Assembly: GCA_015680685.1 (NCBI GenBank)
Contig: MNCI01010141.1
Span: 511,791 to 575,790, forward strand
From: Gnetum montanum
Lineage: Eukaryota > Streptophyta > Gnetopsida > Gnetales > Gnetaceae
Direction: 5' to 3'
DNA: 64,000 bases
This document shows positions 46,160 to 58,039 of this stretch, one piece after another (the stretch's first letter is position 1; each line of letters opens with the position of its first letter). The notes beneath the pieces are model-generated. The model was not told where the DNA came from. It worked only from the letters and a program-made list of their open reading frames with translations, and ran no database searches. The translations under genes were made by a program, and so were the position numbers.

Positions 46160-46780
46160 TTAGTTATTAGCCACTTGGTGTCTTTTGGTTATTGGAAAAT
46201 TTTTCTTCTTGTTCACACACTTGTTTCTTCCATCTATTGTGGGCTTGTGTAAGGATTATGTTAACATTTTGAAGTTTCAGTCCACAATTGCATCCTTCTT
46301 TATCATCAGTAATGCATGAAATTCTTTGCATATGTATGGCTCCTTGCTCATCTTCCTTAGAAATATCCACATATAAGTCTCTTATTCCTAACTTAGCATC
46401 AATGCCATGATCTCTCCATAATGATAGGAAATTCCCTATAATCATTCTTTACATTGATCACTAGAAAATTTGTTGGATAAGACCATTCATTAATAGTGGT
46501 TACAACATCTTCTATCTATCTCAAAGAAATGGTGAAAGATTGATCTACTCGCTTTAACCTTATGTTGCATTTCTTTAAGGGTAGTAGGTTTTATACCTTG
46601 TATGTTTCTTGAGTTATCAAGTTAACTTTGGAATGTGAGTCTAGTAGATCCTTGCATGGTGAATTTCTAGTAATTTGTAAATAAACAAAAGTAATTCTTG
46701 GATTAATTATTTTCTTAGGAAGATGTCTTTCCATTATCCAATTTGATAGTTAACATGATAGTCACAATCTTTTGATTTGA
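46160..46780 (-). pseudogene. Element 3 retropepsin remnant
   Basis: Minus-strand frames contain a protease flap-to-end region: 'SYPTNFLVI' near 46490, the counterpart of the 'GRPW' block decayed ('IIGNFLSLWRDHGIDA'), and 'KLGIRDLYVDISKEDEQG' within the open piece at 46445-46167. The order and wording parallel the better-kept protease of element 4 (53850-54377). Stops are present. Confidence 0.6.
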
Positions 46781-46815
46781 TTATTGTAGAAGCAGGATGT
46801 TTGTAGGAGGATCGC

Positions 46816-49800
46816 TCATAGAAGAAACTTATTTGGATGAAGTCCTTGCTCACCAATCTTTTTTTGACTTATCCTAAAGAATGGAAATATATGAGATTCT
46901 CCTTTAGTGTTGATGGTGTGATCCTCTCTCCATATATTCATTGTCCTAACAATATTTTTTGATGGTTGTGATTGTAGTTCTCCTTGCATGACTAGTGGCA
47001 ATACTATTGGTAGAGAATTGGAAGGTTGGGTTGATGAACCAGCTACTAGTTGATGTGCATAAGGATTGGGATCCATCCTTGAAGTTGTGGACCTATAATA
47101 TTTTGATGGATAATAATGAGAAGTGTGAATCGAAGAATTTCCTAAAGAGATTGGACATTGAACGTAATATCCATAAGGATTCAATTATGTGTATGGATAT
47201 TGTTGTTTTAGTGGTGGCATTGCCCATGCTTATGGTTGTTGCCACTACTATTGGTATGCTTTTGTGGTTGACAGTAGGCTCTGCTTGGGTAGTAGGTTGG
47301 ATGAAAGGGTTGTTTGAGATTATCCTAAGGATAAGATAATTGTCTTGACATTTGATTTTTAATAAATCTTGAATTGAATGCAAATGTCCTAGACTCTTGC
47401 AAGTGGACTATAACAAGGCAACATCCTTTAGGATGTTCATACTAGCACACATTGCATCCTTCTTCTTCTTCTAAACTAGAGTCCATACATTCCTTAATTG
47501 TAGCAACTTTTCCTTTCTATTTATAACTTTCTCATCTATGATCTCTTATGTTCTTCTTGAGTTCTTGTTTAGTTTTTTCTTCCACTATCTTAAGAGTTGT
47601 AGCAAAACACTCATGCACTGAGTTTCACATTTTCTCTACCTTTGTTGCTATGTTAGTAACTAATTTTTGAGTTGGTAGATTATTTTTCTAGATGACGTCC
47701 TCCAAGGTCTCATCTTCTTATTTGTCACACATTTGAGCATGCCATTTTCTTATTAATGGATCTTGGTTATACTGTTCAGCTGATGCTCTCTTCTTTAGTA
47801 GTTCTTCTTCTTTTACCACTTGGTCTATCAACCTTTGGATTTTATGAGTGATCATCTTTATTAATATTTCTTGGGCATAGATCCCAAGGATTTATCTAGT
47901 TTTGTTTCTTAATTCGTTAATGATATGTCTGAGTTGTTTCCTCTTTGAGAATCCATGGCCTAGGCATCTATATAGTAGAGAATAATATCTATTCATTGCT
48001 GCATCAAGAGATTCATATGTCCCTTGATTCCATCCCTTAATTTTCTTTCTTAAATTTGATACTCTTGAGTAAGTTTTATACTTATCATTAAAAAGATCTA
48101 GCATGGTACTTCATCTTCTAATTGACTATGGTTCTAAGGATTTGTACTAGTTCTCTATCTCTTTGATGAGTATTCTATGAAACAAATTTAGTTTCTACCA
48201 ATCACTCTCAATGTTTTTAAGGGTGATGAGTTGTGAGGTACCTCTACACTCAACCATATGAATCACAAGCATTCACACACAATCCAGTTGAATTCCGTGG
48301 ATGGGACTAGTTGTGGTATCTAGTTCGTTATGCTTTGATCATAGTTCACTGTCTACCCACTCAGACTAGTGGTAGCTTTGTCACATATGGTTTAGTCCAA
48401 GTGAGGCATATGATGTTGTTCCTAGTTCTAAGCTACTCTTGATGGCGATAACCAGATGAATTAATTAAACTAATGAATAATGAAAAACAAGATCTAAACT
48501 AGCCTATGGATGATGTATCTGCTCTTAACTATCCACACATGTCTTGGACTTCATGAGATTAGTTTTGGGGTTGTCAAGTGTACGTCATTGGTTGTGCCAA
48601 ATGATACACCTCTAGATTACCAAGTATTTACACTTAAACACTTGTAATTAAGGCATACACATTTTTCTTAATAACATGAATAGTAATAGCAATAAATGAA
48701 AATATTTAGCTAAAGAAAGTAATAAATAATTAACAATTAAAAGAAATAATAATCTAAGTGGATGCTGCAATGATGGGAATAATCTCGATCTTTATTGCTA
48801 GTCATGTAACATATCCAAGTATGTTACACTTGAACAAAGGTGCCATATGATTACAAGCATTGCACTGCTGGCATGCACTGGAAATAATAGACTTTAAAGA
48901 AAAGAAACTAAAGACTAACTTGAAAACTGACTCAAAATGGGAGCCCAGGCATTGTACTTATAGGCCAGAGTATATACCTTGACGTCAAGTACTTGATGTT
49001 ACATCTAGGTCCCAATGTCACATCCAAGACCCAACGTCATGCACGTGATGTCGTGGCTTTGACATCACATACCCGATGTCGGAGTAGACAAAAAATAGTG
49101 CTTTATTAGATGTCAAGGCTTCAATGTTAAGGCTCTGATGTCAAGATAGGAAAATCATGACTCATTAGAGGGCACATGCATCATGAAATGCTTAAAGACG
49201 GTGTTGTGAATTTGTGTTATATCCACCTTCAAATTTGGGAATGTTGTTCATGTCTAGTCACTTGATGCAACTATCTTTTACGTGCCTAGTAGGGATATAT
49301 ACAACTTCTCTTATATTTATCACATTACAAGTGGCTAGTAGGGGTTGTTCATAGTTGTTAGGTTCCTAGGCTTTGTTGTAGTGGTGACCCCTTTGATGTT
49401 CATAACGTTCTCTATCCTCATGCCTGATTCTATCTCTTCATCATTCATAATCATCCTCTTCATCATCAAGATATCTTCTTATGTATTCATTTCTCTCATA
49501 ATCTCTTTGTTCTTCCTTGTCATGGTCTCTTGATCTTCATTTCCTCTTGTCAAACTCCATAGATGAATGTGAAGAAGAAGTAGTAGTTTGAGAATCATGC
49601 TAGCTGGTTCTGCTTTTGTGACTTCATGATTCATTCTCTTTTAGTTCTATAGAAGCTTTAGGCATTAAGCTTGATCTATGTCTAAAGTATTTTGTATTCC
49701 TTCCAAGGTCCTCTGCCAGAGTCAACTTTAAGTTTGTGTTCGCAAGATCTTCAATATGTATTATTGGTGTATGGGAGTGAGATCCATGAGTTTGATAGAA

Positions 49801-50130
49801 ATTTTGAACTTTGAATAAAGCATCTTTTATTTCTTCTAGGACAACTATTTGAGGTACTTCCTTTCTCATGTCACGTTCATGTTGTGCCTCCATAATGACA
49901 TCCCCTCTTGCCTAAGGCTCTATTAGCAGGTAGAACCTTGTTAAGTCCTGTGTGACTTGATAGATTTCTTGTTCATGACATAGGTTGGCCTTCATGAGGA
50001 TTGCTTGAAACATTAGTAATATCAAATATTCTAGTGGTAGAACTATGTTACCCTGTAAGTCTCCATTTGAGTTATTCGGCCTGGTGAAGCTTGAATGTGA
50101 AATTAAGATAGTATGGATCAGTATGAGCAT
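46816..50130 (-). pseudogene. Element 3 gag, split by a solo LTR
   Basis: The minus-order pieces are an N-terminal region (50130-49624, decayed), then a solo LTR at 49167-48224, then the gag core at 48104-47892 ('LFNDKYKTYSRVSNLRKKIK', 'WNQGTYESLDAAMNRYYSLL', 'RCLGHGFSKR'). A finger zone near 47470-47400 and a Tyr/Pro-rich tail (47184-46816) follow. The core aligns block for block with element 1 gag (ELFNERYQTYSRVSTLRRQI). Confidence 0.7.
48224..49167 (-). repeat. Solo LTR of the same family inside element 3 gag
   Basis: 944 bp, 'tgatgagttgtgag...gactcatta', flanked by aaggg (48219-48223) and gaggg (49168-49172), 4 of 5 matching. Its U3 start (minus, about 49160-48960) is an array of GACATC/GATGTC and TGACGTC words in place of GATATC. 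No interior is present. Confidence 0.88.
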
Positions 50131-50370
50131 ATGTAATCCTTGTTTGCATCAGTGCATTCCAATATTCTTCATCATTTTTTCTATCAAGACTTCTTTGAAC
50201 TTATTTGATAGGTGATAATTTTCATCTAAGTGTGAAAGCTATGTTATATTTTCGATGCTTAAGTGTGTGTGTGTGTATAATTATGTTTGACTAAAGATGT
50301 GAAAAATGAACTTTGTAGTTTTTGATATAATGAACTTCTTAAGATCAACTACTAAGCACACATTGACACA

Positions 50371-50388
50371 TCCCTAACAACGGCACCA
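50371..50388 (-). promoter_or_regulatory. Primer-binding site of element 3, tRNA-Asp type
   Basis: On the minus strand TGGTGCCGTTGTTAGGGA, one base from the LTR. It differs from the tRNA-Asp complement only by C-to-T or G-to-A type changes. Confidence 0.8.
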
Positions 50389-50798
50389 ATGATGGGTAGT
50401 GGCATATTCCAATACTCTACCTTATAAGTCACAAGTGTTCATGCATGACCAGATTATAATTCGTAGATAGATAATGTAAGTATGCTAGTAGTTGATATTA
50501 AGTTTGCAATTTTTGTTTTCCTACTTTGATTTAGTGATGTCTAAGTGTATGGTTTAACTCAGAACGAGGCATATGATATGAATGTTGTAAGGCTCAAATT
50601 ACTCCTAGTGGTAAACATGATTAAAAATGGAATCAAGGTCTAAGTCTAAGTGATACATAAATAGAAATCTATTCTAGGTTAGAGTGATGAGTATTTGATC
50701 TTGGCTTGCCAATCACATCTTGAACTTATGTAATTATCATTGAGATTACCAAGTAGAGTCATTATTGAGCAAATCAAGTGAAACCACTACTAGGTTAC

Positions 50799-51592
50799 TG
50801 ATGAGTGGCGAGGTACCCCTACACTCAACCATAAGAATACGAGTGTAGCACGCACGATCCAGTCAAACTCCACAGAATAAGTGCCTACACGCCTCATGGA
50901 ACACTTAGGGTTAATCATTCATTGTCTTCCCAGACTTACTTGTAGTTGTCACGGTTGTATGGTTAAGTAAGTCTGAGGTATATGATTTTTATGTCTTTTA
51001 TATTTTATCTCCTATGCTAGTGAGGTGAAGGGTTGAAGAGACTAATTGAATAACTTTAACTAACTAACTAAACCTTAATTAACCTAGCATCAGCATCTAT
51101 TCCCACTTACCGTTCACACCCTAAACTAATGCAACCTTGGTTACCAAACGCTAAGCGTTGCTAGGATCACCAAGCGTAACGCACATGCTCGAAGCGGTCG
51201 TATTGAGGCACTTGACTAGGAGAGAAGGGTTGAGAGAGAATTAATAACTAATAAAGCATTTAAATGGTGAATAATAAATAATAGTAAATAAAGTCCTAAT
51301 TAGCCTATTCCATGCACTGCAAGGTTTATCCAAGAAGTTCATCTTTATTTCTATACACAAACTTGTGTTCAGGTATAATGTTTGCTTGAATAAAGATCCG
51401 TTCACTTTGGAGTTCCTACTACGGGCACATGGAAATTAATTTATCTTTGGAGAGGGAAAACTGCCAGAGTTTTGCTATGGTCTAGGCCTAGATGTGGAAA
51501 CAAGGGAGAGCCGCCTCTTATTTATAGACTTGGTGGCGCACCGCGATATCGTGTACGTGATATCGCGGCCCATGCAATATCGTGTCCCATCA
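50799..51592 (-). repeat. 3' LTR of element 4
   Basis: Ends TGATGGGACACG (minus start) and CACTCATCA-type. Its U3 array has only three GATATC-like words (51545-51581), against six in the other LTR of the same element. The polypurine tract (minus) is 'cagtcatgggggta'. Confidence 0.93.
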
Positions 51593-53500
51593 TACCCCCA
51601 TGACTGAATGAAAACTCGTCCTCAAGTTCCTTACAGTAATATCGGGAAGGTATGGGATTATTGACTCAAATGGAACTAATGGGATGACATGTGAATGGAT
51701 CATCATTACAAGACACAACAAAACTGGTGTTCATGACAACAAGGGTGAACACCTTTTACATTTGACATCAAGCCTTAGTTGGTAGCTGAGAAAGAGAGAG
51801 AGATAATTTTTGTTACTGCCAACGCCAAGATTGTGCCTTTCGTTGTCCATCCGTAAGCACGCCATCGATCTTGCTCCTTGCATAGCTACTTCAGCACTGC
51901 TCCATTCCAAATGTTCCCTCCAGATCCACTCCGTTGTGGTATGATTACCATATGCACACACAACACAGTCTTATATTAGCAAGGGTAAATGAATCATAAT
52001 GTAATTGATACCTTGCTTCGGTAAAAGGGCCATTGGCTGGGTTGTGGTATGGCTGATATGAATTTGGAGATATATTAATGATGACTACCGAAGGTGTAGG
52101 GGCTAGGAGAAAATCAAAAAAATTGGGCCCTGTACCCCCATGACTAATCTCGAACCTCTAGTAGCGATAGAATGGAGAAAGAAAAAGAACAAGAAGATGG
52201 AGAAAAAGAGACAATTAGGACATCGATGAAATGGATGTCAAGATGGAAATAAACAAAATAAAATGGATTGCGAAAATGTTAGGGGAAAGAGATTAATTGG
52301 TGCACCAAATAGGAATGTCAGTGGATCCTCCCCAAAGAAGGCTCATGCCCTTAAAGCCTTGACAAACCCACATTCAAAGAGTCCGTAGGCTCTAGGAATG
52401 TCATGTGGAATAAGTGTTAAAGTCTTAACCATGAGAATTTACCAAAAATAAAATAATGAATCCACCAAAATATACACTAATGATACAACTGGCAATGAGG
52501 TGAACAATGGAGAGAAGGGTGGCGAGAAGAGAATGGAATGGAATTCCAAGAATAAGGTGGTGTATAGCCCCTTGTGTGTTTAATGATTAATGTGACTTGG
52601 TAAATCTCATTCCAACTCCGGCCTCAAACCAATTACATCAAGTGACTTCACATCAATGCATTTGGCTAATCCATCTACTTGAATAACAAGAATGCATCCC
52701 TCAAAGAGCCACCACCATTTCGATGAAACAAAGGAGGAGAGAATGGAAAGCGAGAAGGGCCTTAGTTAGAGGGAACATTTTTATTTTAGTTCCATAACCA
52801 GTGCTTGTAGCCCAAGTATTTATTTTGTCTAAGGGGTGTGATTTGAATTATCACTTTTATTTTTAATTTTTTAATTTTTATTTTTATGTGTTTATGCGTG
52901 AGAACCACACCATGCAAAGACTTCTTATTTTTATTAACTTAGCTTCCCGATAATTGGTTAACATCAGAACGGTAAGAGAACTCAAGAAGAAAACATCCAA
53001 GTACCCAAGAGAATGGCCAACATGAATGCATTAAGTTCCCTTGAAGTCATACCCTTTTCAATCCTTGAGTCCTTCCTTAGTTTGAGAAATACCCAGTCAC
53101 CGATTCATTATAGTTCTTATTAGAAAGGGACTGTACATTTCCAAGCCAAGAGAGACCATAGAACTTGTGGATGAATGGATGGAGTGGACTCATTTCTTAC
53201 CATATCAAAAGAACATACCTTAGTATCAACATCATAACTTAAAGGTAAAAACCAAACATTAGCAATCAAATAGAAAAATAGTTCATACCATCATGAAGAA
53301 CACTTATTGGGTGATAAACTTATAGGATGGATAAAACACACACACATGCACACAAAGAAATGAAAAACTATAATGATGTTGTAAAACAAAAACAAGAAAA
53401 AGTTAAAGAAATTTGTAAAAAAAAAATGTGCAAAACAAAAACATGTAAAACAAAAATGTGTAAAACAAAAACATAAAAGAACTGAGGGCCTCTAATGATC
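51593..53500. other. Non-coding interior of element 4
   Basis: The second ORF expected here is missing. A second G-tract ('ttagtcatgggggta', minus) lies at 52133-52147. Low-complexity 'aaaacaaaaacatg' repeats occupy 53385-53475. No gene is recognised. Confidence 0.5.
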
Positions 53501-53627
53501 AGCATAGGTGGCCATCTCCCCCATGACTAAATTGCAAGGGAGAGATCCGAAATAATGAACGTCTATTTGAATTTTGTAAAAGTGCCCAACTTCTCCCTAT
53601 TGATGTTCTTAGATTAAGGGGTGGAAG

Positions 53628-54377
53628 TCAACGACGCTCATACTCCAATGTATCAATGCCTTCATTATTAACATGGGTTGTTCCCCTAGTTTGTTCCATG
53701 CATGTTGATGGGTTTCTCTTTCGTTTAGCTGTCAACCATGGGGTGTCCACTACTTGTGTGGTTGCTACATACAAGAACCTTTGAATTTTAGTTTCTACGG
53801 CACATCGGTTACATGGAAGAGATGCTGAGCATTTTTCCATGTCATCACCCTATGAGCCACTATATGTGATGCATGGAACTTTCTTCTTCTCAATCTTTCC
53901 ATAAATATTTACCTTAGATATCTCCAAGGAAAGATTGTGGATCCCTAGGTACGCATCTATTGTACTTATCCATGGCCTTCCCATTATAATTGGGAAGCCC
54001 CCATTGTTACTATTAACTTCTATCACCAGGAAATTGGTTGGGTATGACCAACGACACACAGTGGTAACTATGTCCTCTACCAATTTCAAGGGAATGGTGN
54101 AACACACAGTGGTAACTATGTCCTCTACCAATTTCAAGGGAATGGTGATGGACTGGTTAGCCAACTCTAGTTGAATGTTGCTCTTCTTGAGTTGGGGTAG
54201 GTTCCAGGCTTGATACATTTCTTGTGAGATTAAGTTGACTCTGGAACTTGAGTCAAGAAGAGCCTTATGTGGTTTGTTCCTGGCAACTTGTAAATAGATT
54301 AAGGGGCTTCCAAGATCAGAGAGTTTCCTTGAAAGGTGGCCTACCTTGATCCAGTCAGTTATGATATGTGTTAACAT
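53628..54377 (-). pseudogene. Element 4 retropepsin, with assembly artefact
   Basis: A minus-strand open frame of 175 codons (54377-53850) contains 'HKALLDSSSRVNLISQEMY', the catalytic region in which D-[ST]-G has become D-S-S. 'RWSYPTNFLVIEV' and 'FPIIMGRPWISTIDAYLGIH', the end motif, follow. The repeated 'TIPLKLVEDIVTTVC' comes from the N-gap duplication at 54054-54147 and is not biological. The piece 53840-53628 continues the tail to the conserved G-tract. The protease would process Gag in a functional relative. Confidence 0.8.
54054..54147. other. Assembly-gap artefact: 46-bp copy on each side of one N
   Basis: Bases 54054-54099 and 54102-54147 are identical ('acacacagtggtaactatgt...gaatggtg'), with N at 54100. 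This is the same pattern as at 33321. Confidence 0.87.
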
Positions 54378-54599
54378 AATCGTATGCGTGCAGCTCTATT
54401 GTTGGACGGAAGGGAGCTCCAAAGTCTTGTATGGTGGAGGAGTGTGCACAGACTCAACCACTTGTTGTTGTGAGAGCTTGTCTGGGCTTTTGGTTCTGAA
54501 GAAGGATTTTCTCTTTTTACGATTATCCAAACCAACAGCGAGTTGAATGTTTACAGCTCTTGTAGCGTTACGTTGCTATGGTTGAGTGGGGAGTTCCCC

Positions 54600-56900
54600 T
54601 TGCATTGTTGGAGTAGGTGGCATGGGAACTACTGGTGGAAGAGAAGCAGATGAATTTGGAGGATGGTACATGTGTGGAGTGTCTCCTGAAGGAGAAGGAG
54701 TCCTTCTAAAGTACTCCCGAACTTGGTAGTGACGTTGGTGAGTTGTGTGACCCATGGTGTCACTTGGAGAAATCGGCTACTGCACATAGTATCCATATGG
54801 GTTTGGCTATCGGTAAGGGTATTGTTGTTTCAGCGGGGGCATCCCCCATGACTGTGGGGATTGCCACTGCTGGTGTTGCCCGATGGGTTGTGGTAGAGTT
54901 CCGCTTGGATAGTACGTTAACGGTTGGTGGAACTGTCCTTGGTTACCTTGGGGATAAGATAACCTTTAGGGTGTCTACCGTCTATTGAGTCTCGGGTTGA
55001 GTGCATACGCCCCAGACTCTTGTAGATGTGAGATGATTGGACAACATCCCTTAGGATGGTCATATAGGTAGATCTCACATCCACCATCATCATCTGTGTC
55101 AAAATCCACAACCTCATCGGAGATAGTAATTTTTTCCTTACCCTTGTTATGTGCAGGGCCTAAATCTCTCCACTTTTTCTTGTCTTTGTCACTACTTCAT
55201 TCCTCCTTAGACTCCTCTACGATTTTCAAGATCGTTTCAAGTCTAGAGTCTAAGGAATTCCACAATTGATCCACCTTAGCTGATACTTCTGTTGTTAGCT
55301 TTTGAATCGGCAAGGTTTTCTTGTTCACCAACTCTTCGAGTGGTGACTCATCCTCCTCATCAAAAAATCTCACTCCCTTCTTTTGAAGGGAGGGATCACG
55401 GTTATATTCTTTTGCACTCTCTCTTTTTCATAGTTCCCCTTCTTCTTTGGCTACTTGCTCCAACAATCAATGAATTTCATGGGCTCTAACCTCTGATAGT
55501 CTCCCTTGGTCATAAGTCCCAAGGGTTCTCGTAGTCTCATGTCTTAGCCCATCTATGATGTGGCAAAGTTGGTCCTGTTGTGTGTAACCATGGCCTAGGC
55601 AACGATGAAGCAATGTGTAATAGTGGCCCATGGCAGCATCCAAGGGTTCATGAGTACCTTGCTTCCATCCTTGGATCTACTTATGCAAGTTAGACACTCT
55701 AGAGTATATTTGATACTTATCATTAAACAACTCTAACATCATACTCCACCTCCTAATGGTTTCTGGTTGTAAAGACCGGTACCAACTCTCTGCTTCCTTG
55801 ATGAGTGTCCTAGGAAACAACTTTAGTTTCTACCACTCATTCTCTATGTTCTGTAAGGAATAGGCATTATGGAATACCTATAAATGATGTTGTGGATCAG
55901 CGTTGTATCCCCCCTCAAAGAGTGGGATATTGTTCATGTCTAAGCGCTTGATCCAACTATCTCTTTGATGCCTTGTTGCTATTTTCACTACCTCCATTAT
56001 ATCAAGCATACTTCGAGTTGCAAGTAGGGGCTCGTCATGATCATCTCTTTCATGACGTCTGTGATGTCTACGTTGTTCCCTACTTTCCCTTCGTTCATGC
56101 CTTTTTCCTCACTCTTGACTCTCTCGTTGAGGTCTCTCATTTTTCCTACCTCTATCCACACCGTTATGCTCTTGATGGTTGTGCCTAGATGTGGAAGGAA
56201 AGGGTGAATGGTGTGAAGAAGAAGAAGAAGAAGGAGAACCATTTCCATGACGATGTTTCTTACCTTCTCTTCAGCTGCTATGGCCCCGATCGTGATGACG
56301 ATCCAAGTGCCCGTCCTTGTCATGTGTTGTTGTTCCCTCAGTGAACAGTTGGCATTCACGGGGATCGGAACCAGGGTTGAGTATCGTAGAGCATAGGTTT
56401 TGATACCCCACCTCCTTACCATTATTAGGAGGGGAAACATCATTAGATAGAGAATCCATTATAAGTGGTTCACCATCTTCGATTTCACTTAGGACGTGCA
56501 GGACCCCTTTTCCCTTCAATAGTGTATGATGGATTTTCTACCTCGAGTCCCTTATATGTTGTGCTGCTGTGGGATGATAATCCCTTGTGTCAAAGTCACC
56601 TATAATGTATTTAGCATAGAGCTGTGTCATGCCTATTTATGCAAGAGCACGAATAAGCATGTTTGGGACTGATCAATCTGGAGGTAACACAATGTTACCT
56701 TGCAAGTCTCTCCATCATAGCTATTCATCTTGATGGAGGATAAAGGTAAAGTCTGGTATGTACTCATCGGGATGAGTATATACCACTCGGTATTGTTGAG
56801 GAATTGACAGATTTTGGTTATGTGTTTTAGATTGCCGACTGTTTCTTGTATTATCCCTAGGTGGTGTAATGCTCTTGTGAGAAGAAGAAGAAGACACTGT
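54600..56900 (-). pseudogene. Element 4 gag
   Basis: In minus order: an N-terminal region with 'SEIEDGEPLIMDSLSNDV' (56519-56271), an Arg/His-rich stretch, and the gag core at about 55790-55560 ('MLELFNDKYQIYSRVSNL', 'GWKQGTHEPLDAAMGHYYTL', 'RCLGHGYTQQDQLCHIIDGL'). A finger follows at about 55080-55040, C-E-I-Y-L-Y-D-H-P-K-G-C-C, where the second Cys has become Tyr. Stops occur between blocks. Confidence 0.72.
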
Positions 56901-57022
56901 GTCTTATCGGTGTGCTATTAAACCATTATATAACTTTTTTGTTTAATTAACCCTAAGGGTTCATGTAAGCTCCCAACAATGTGAGTGATTTCCTATGTTC
57001 TACTTAGCGCAAAAACACTTAG

Positions 57023-57040
57023 TCCCTGGCAACGGTGCCA
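57023..57040 (-). promoter_or_regulatory. Primer-binding site of element 4, tRNA-Asp type
   Basis: On the minus strand TGGCACCGTTGCCAGGGA, one base from the LTR; two transitions from the tRNA-Asp complement. Confidence 0.85.
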
Positions 57041-57041
57041 A

Positions 57042-58039
57042 TGATGAGTGGAGAGGTACCCCTACACTCAACCATATAAATATGAGTGTAGCATGCATGA
57101 TCCAGTCGAACTCTGCAGACTAAGTGCCTACATGCCTCATGAAACACTTAGGATTAATCATTCGTTGTCTTCCCAGACTTACTTGTAGTTGTCATGGTTG
57201 TATGGTTAAGTAAGTTTGAGGTATATGATTTTTATGTCTTTTCTATTTTATCTCCTATGATAGTGAGGTGAAGGGTTGAAGAGACTAATTGACTAACTTT
57301 AACTAACTAACTAAACCTTAATTAACCTAGCGTCAGCATCTGTTCCCACTTACCGTGGTTAAGTAAGTCTGAGGTATATGATTTTTATGTCTTTTTTGTT
57401 TTATCTCCTATGCTAGTGAGGTGAAGGGTTGAAGAGACTAATTGACTAACTTTATCTAACTAAATAAACCTTAATTAACTTAGCGTCAGCATCCGTTCCC
57501 ACTTACCGTTCACACCCTAAACCAATGCAACCTTGGTTACCAAACACTAATCGTTGCTAGGATCACCAAGCGTAATGCACGTGCTCGAAGCAGTCGTATT
57601 GAGGCACTTAACTAGGAGAGAAGGGTTGAGAGAGAATTAATAACTAATAAAGCAGTTAAATGGTGAATAATAAATAATAGTAAATAAATTCCTAATTAGC
57701 CTATTCCATGCATTGCAAGGTTTATCCAAGAAGTTCGTCTTTATTGCCGTATACAAACTTGTGTTCAGGTACAATGTCTGCTCGAATAAAGATCCGTTCA
57801 CTTTGGAGTTCCTACTGTGGGCACATGGAAATTAATCTATCTCTGGAGAGGGAAAACTGCCATAGTTTCACTATGGCCTAGGCCTAGATGTGGAAACAAG
57901 GGAGAGCTGCCTCTTATTTATAGACTTGGCGGTGCACTGTGATATTGCGTACGCGATATTGCGGGGGACGATGTGATATGGTGTACGCGATATCATGAGG
58001 GATGCGATATCGCGGCCCATGCGATATCGCATTCCATTA
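57042..58039 (-). repeat. 5' LTR of element 4, with internal duplication
   Basis: It carries a 153-bp tandem duplication (57204-57356 and 57357-57509) that its partner LTR lacks. Its longer U3 array has six GATAT-core words (57941-58028). These two differences explain its extra 204 bp. Confidence 0.93.
57204..57509 (-). repeat. 153-bp tandem duplication in element 4 5' LTR
   Basis: Both units begin 'ggttaagtaagt' and end 'cccacttaccgt'. They differ at a few bases. It arose after insertion, because the other LTR has one copy. Confidence 0.92.

Larger units (their letters stand above)
50799..58039 (-). mobile_element. LTR retrotransposon, element 4, nested in the 5' LTR of element 3
   Basis: LTRs at 50799-51592 (794 bp) and 57042-58039 (998 bp) have an exact target duplication GTTAC (50794-50798 and 58040-58044). 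The host LTR sequence resumes without loss ('ctaggttac' / 'gttaccaaacaattacact', contiguous in the left LTR of element 3). The interior has a tRNA-Asp primer site, gag and retropepsin but lacks a recognisable second ORF, so it is shorter than the others (7.24 kb). Its insertion must postdate element 3. Confidence 0.94.
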
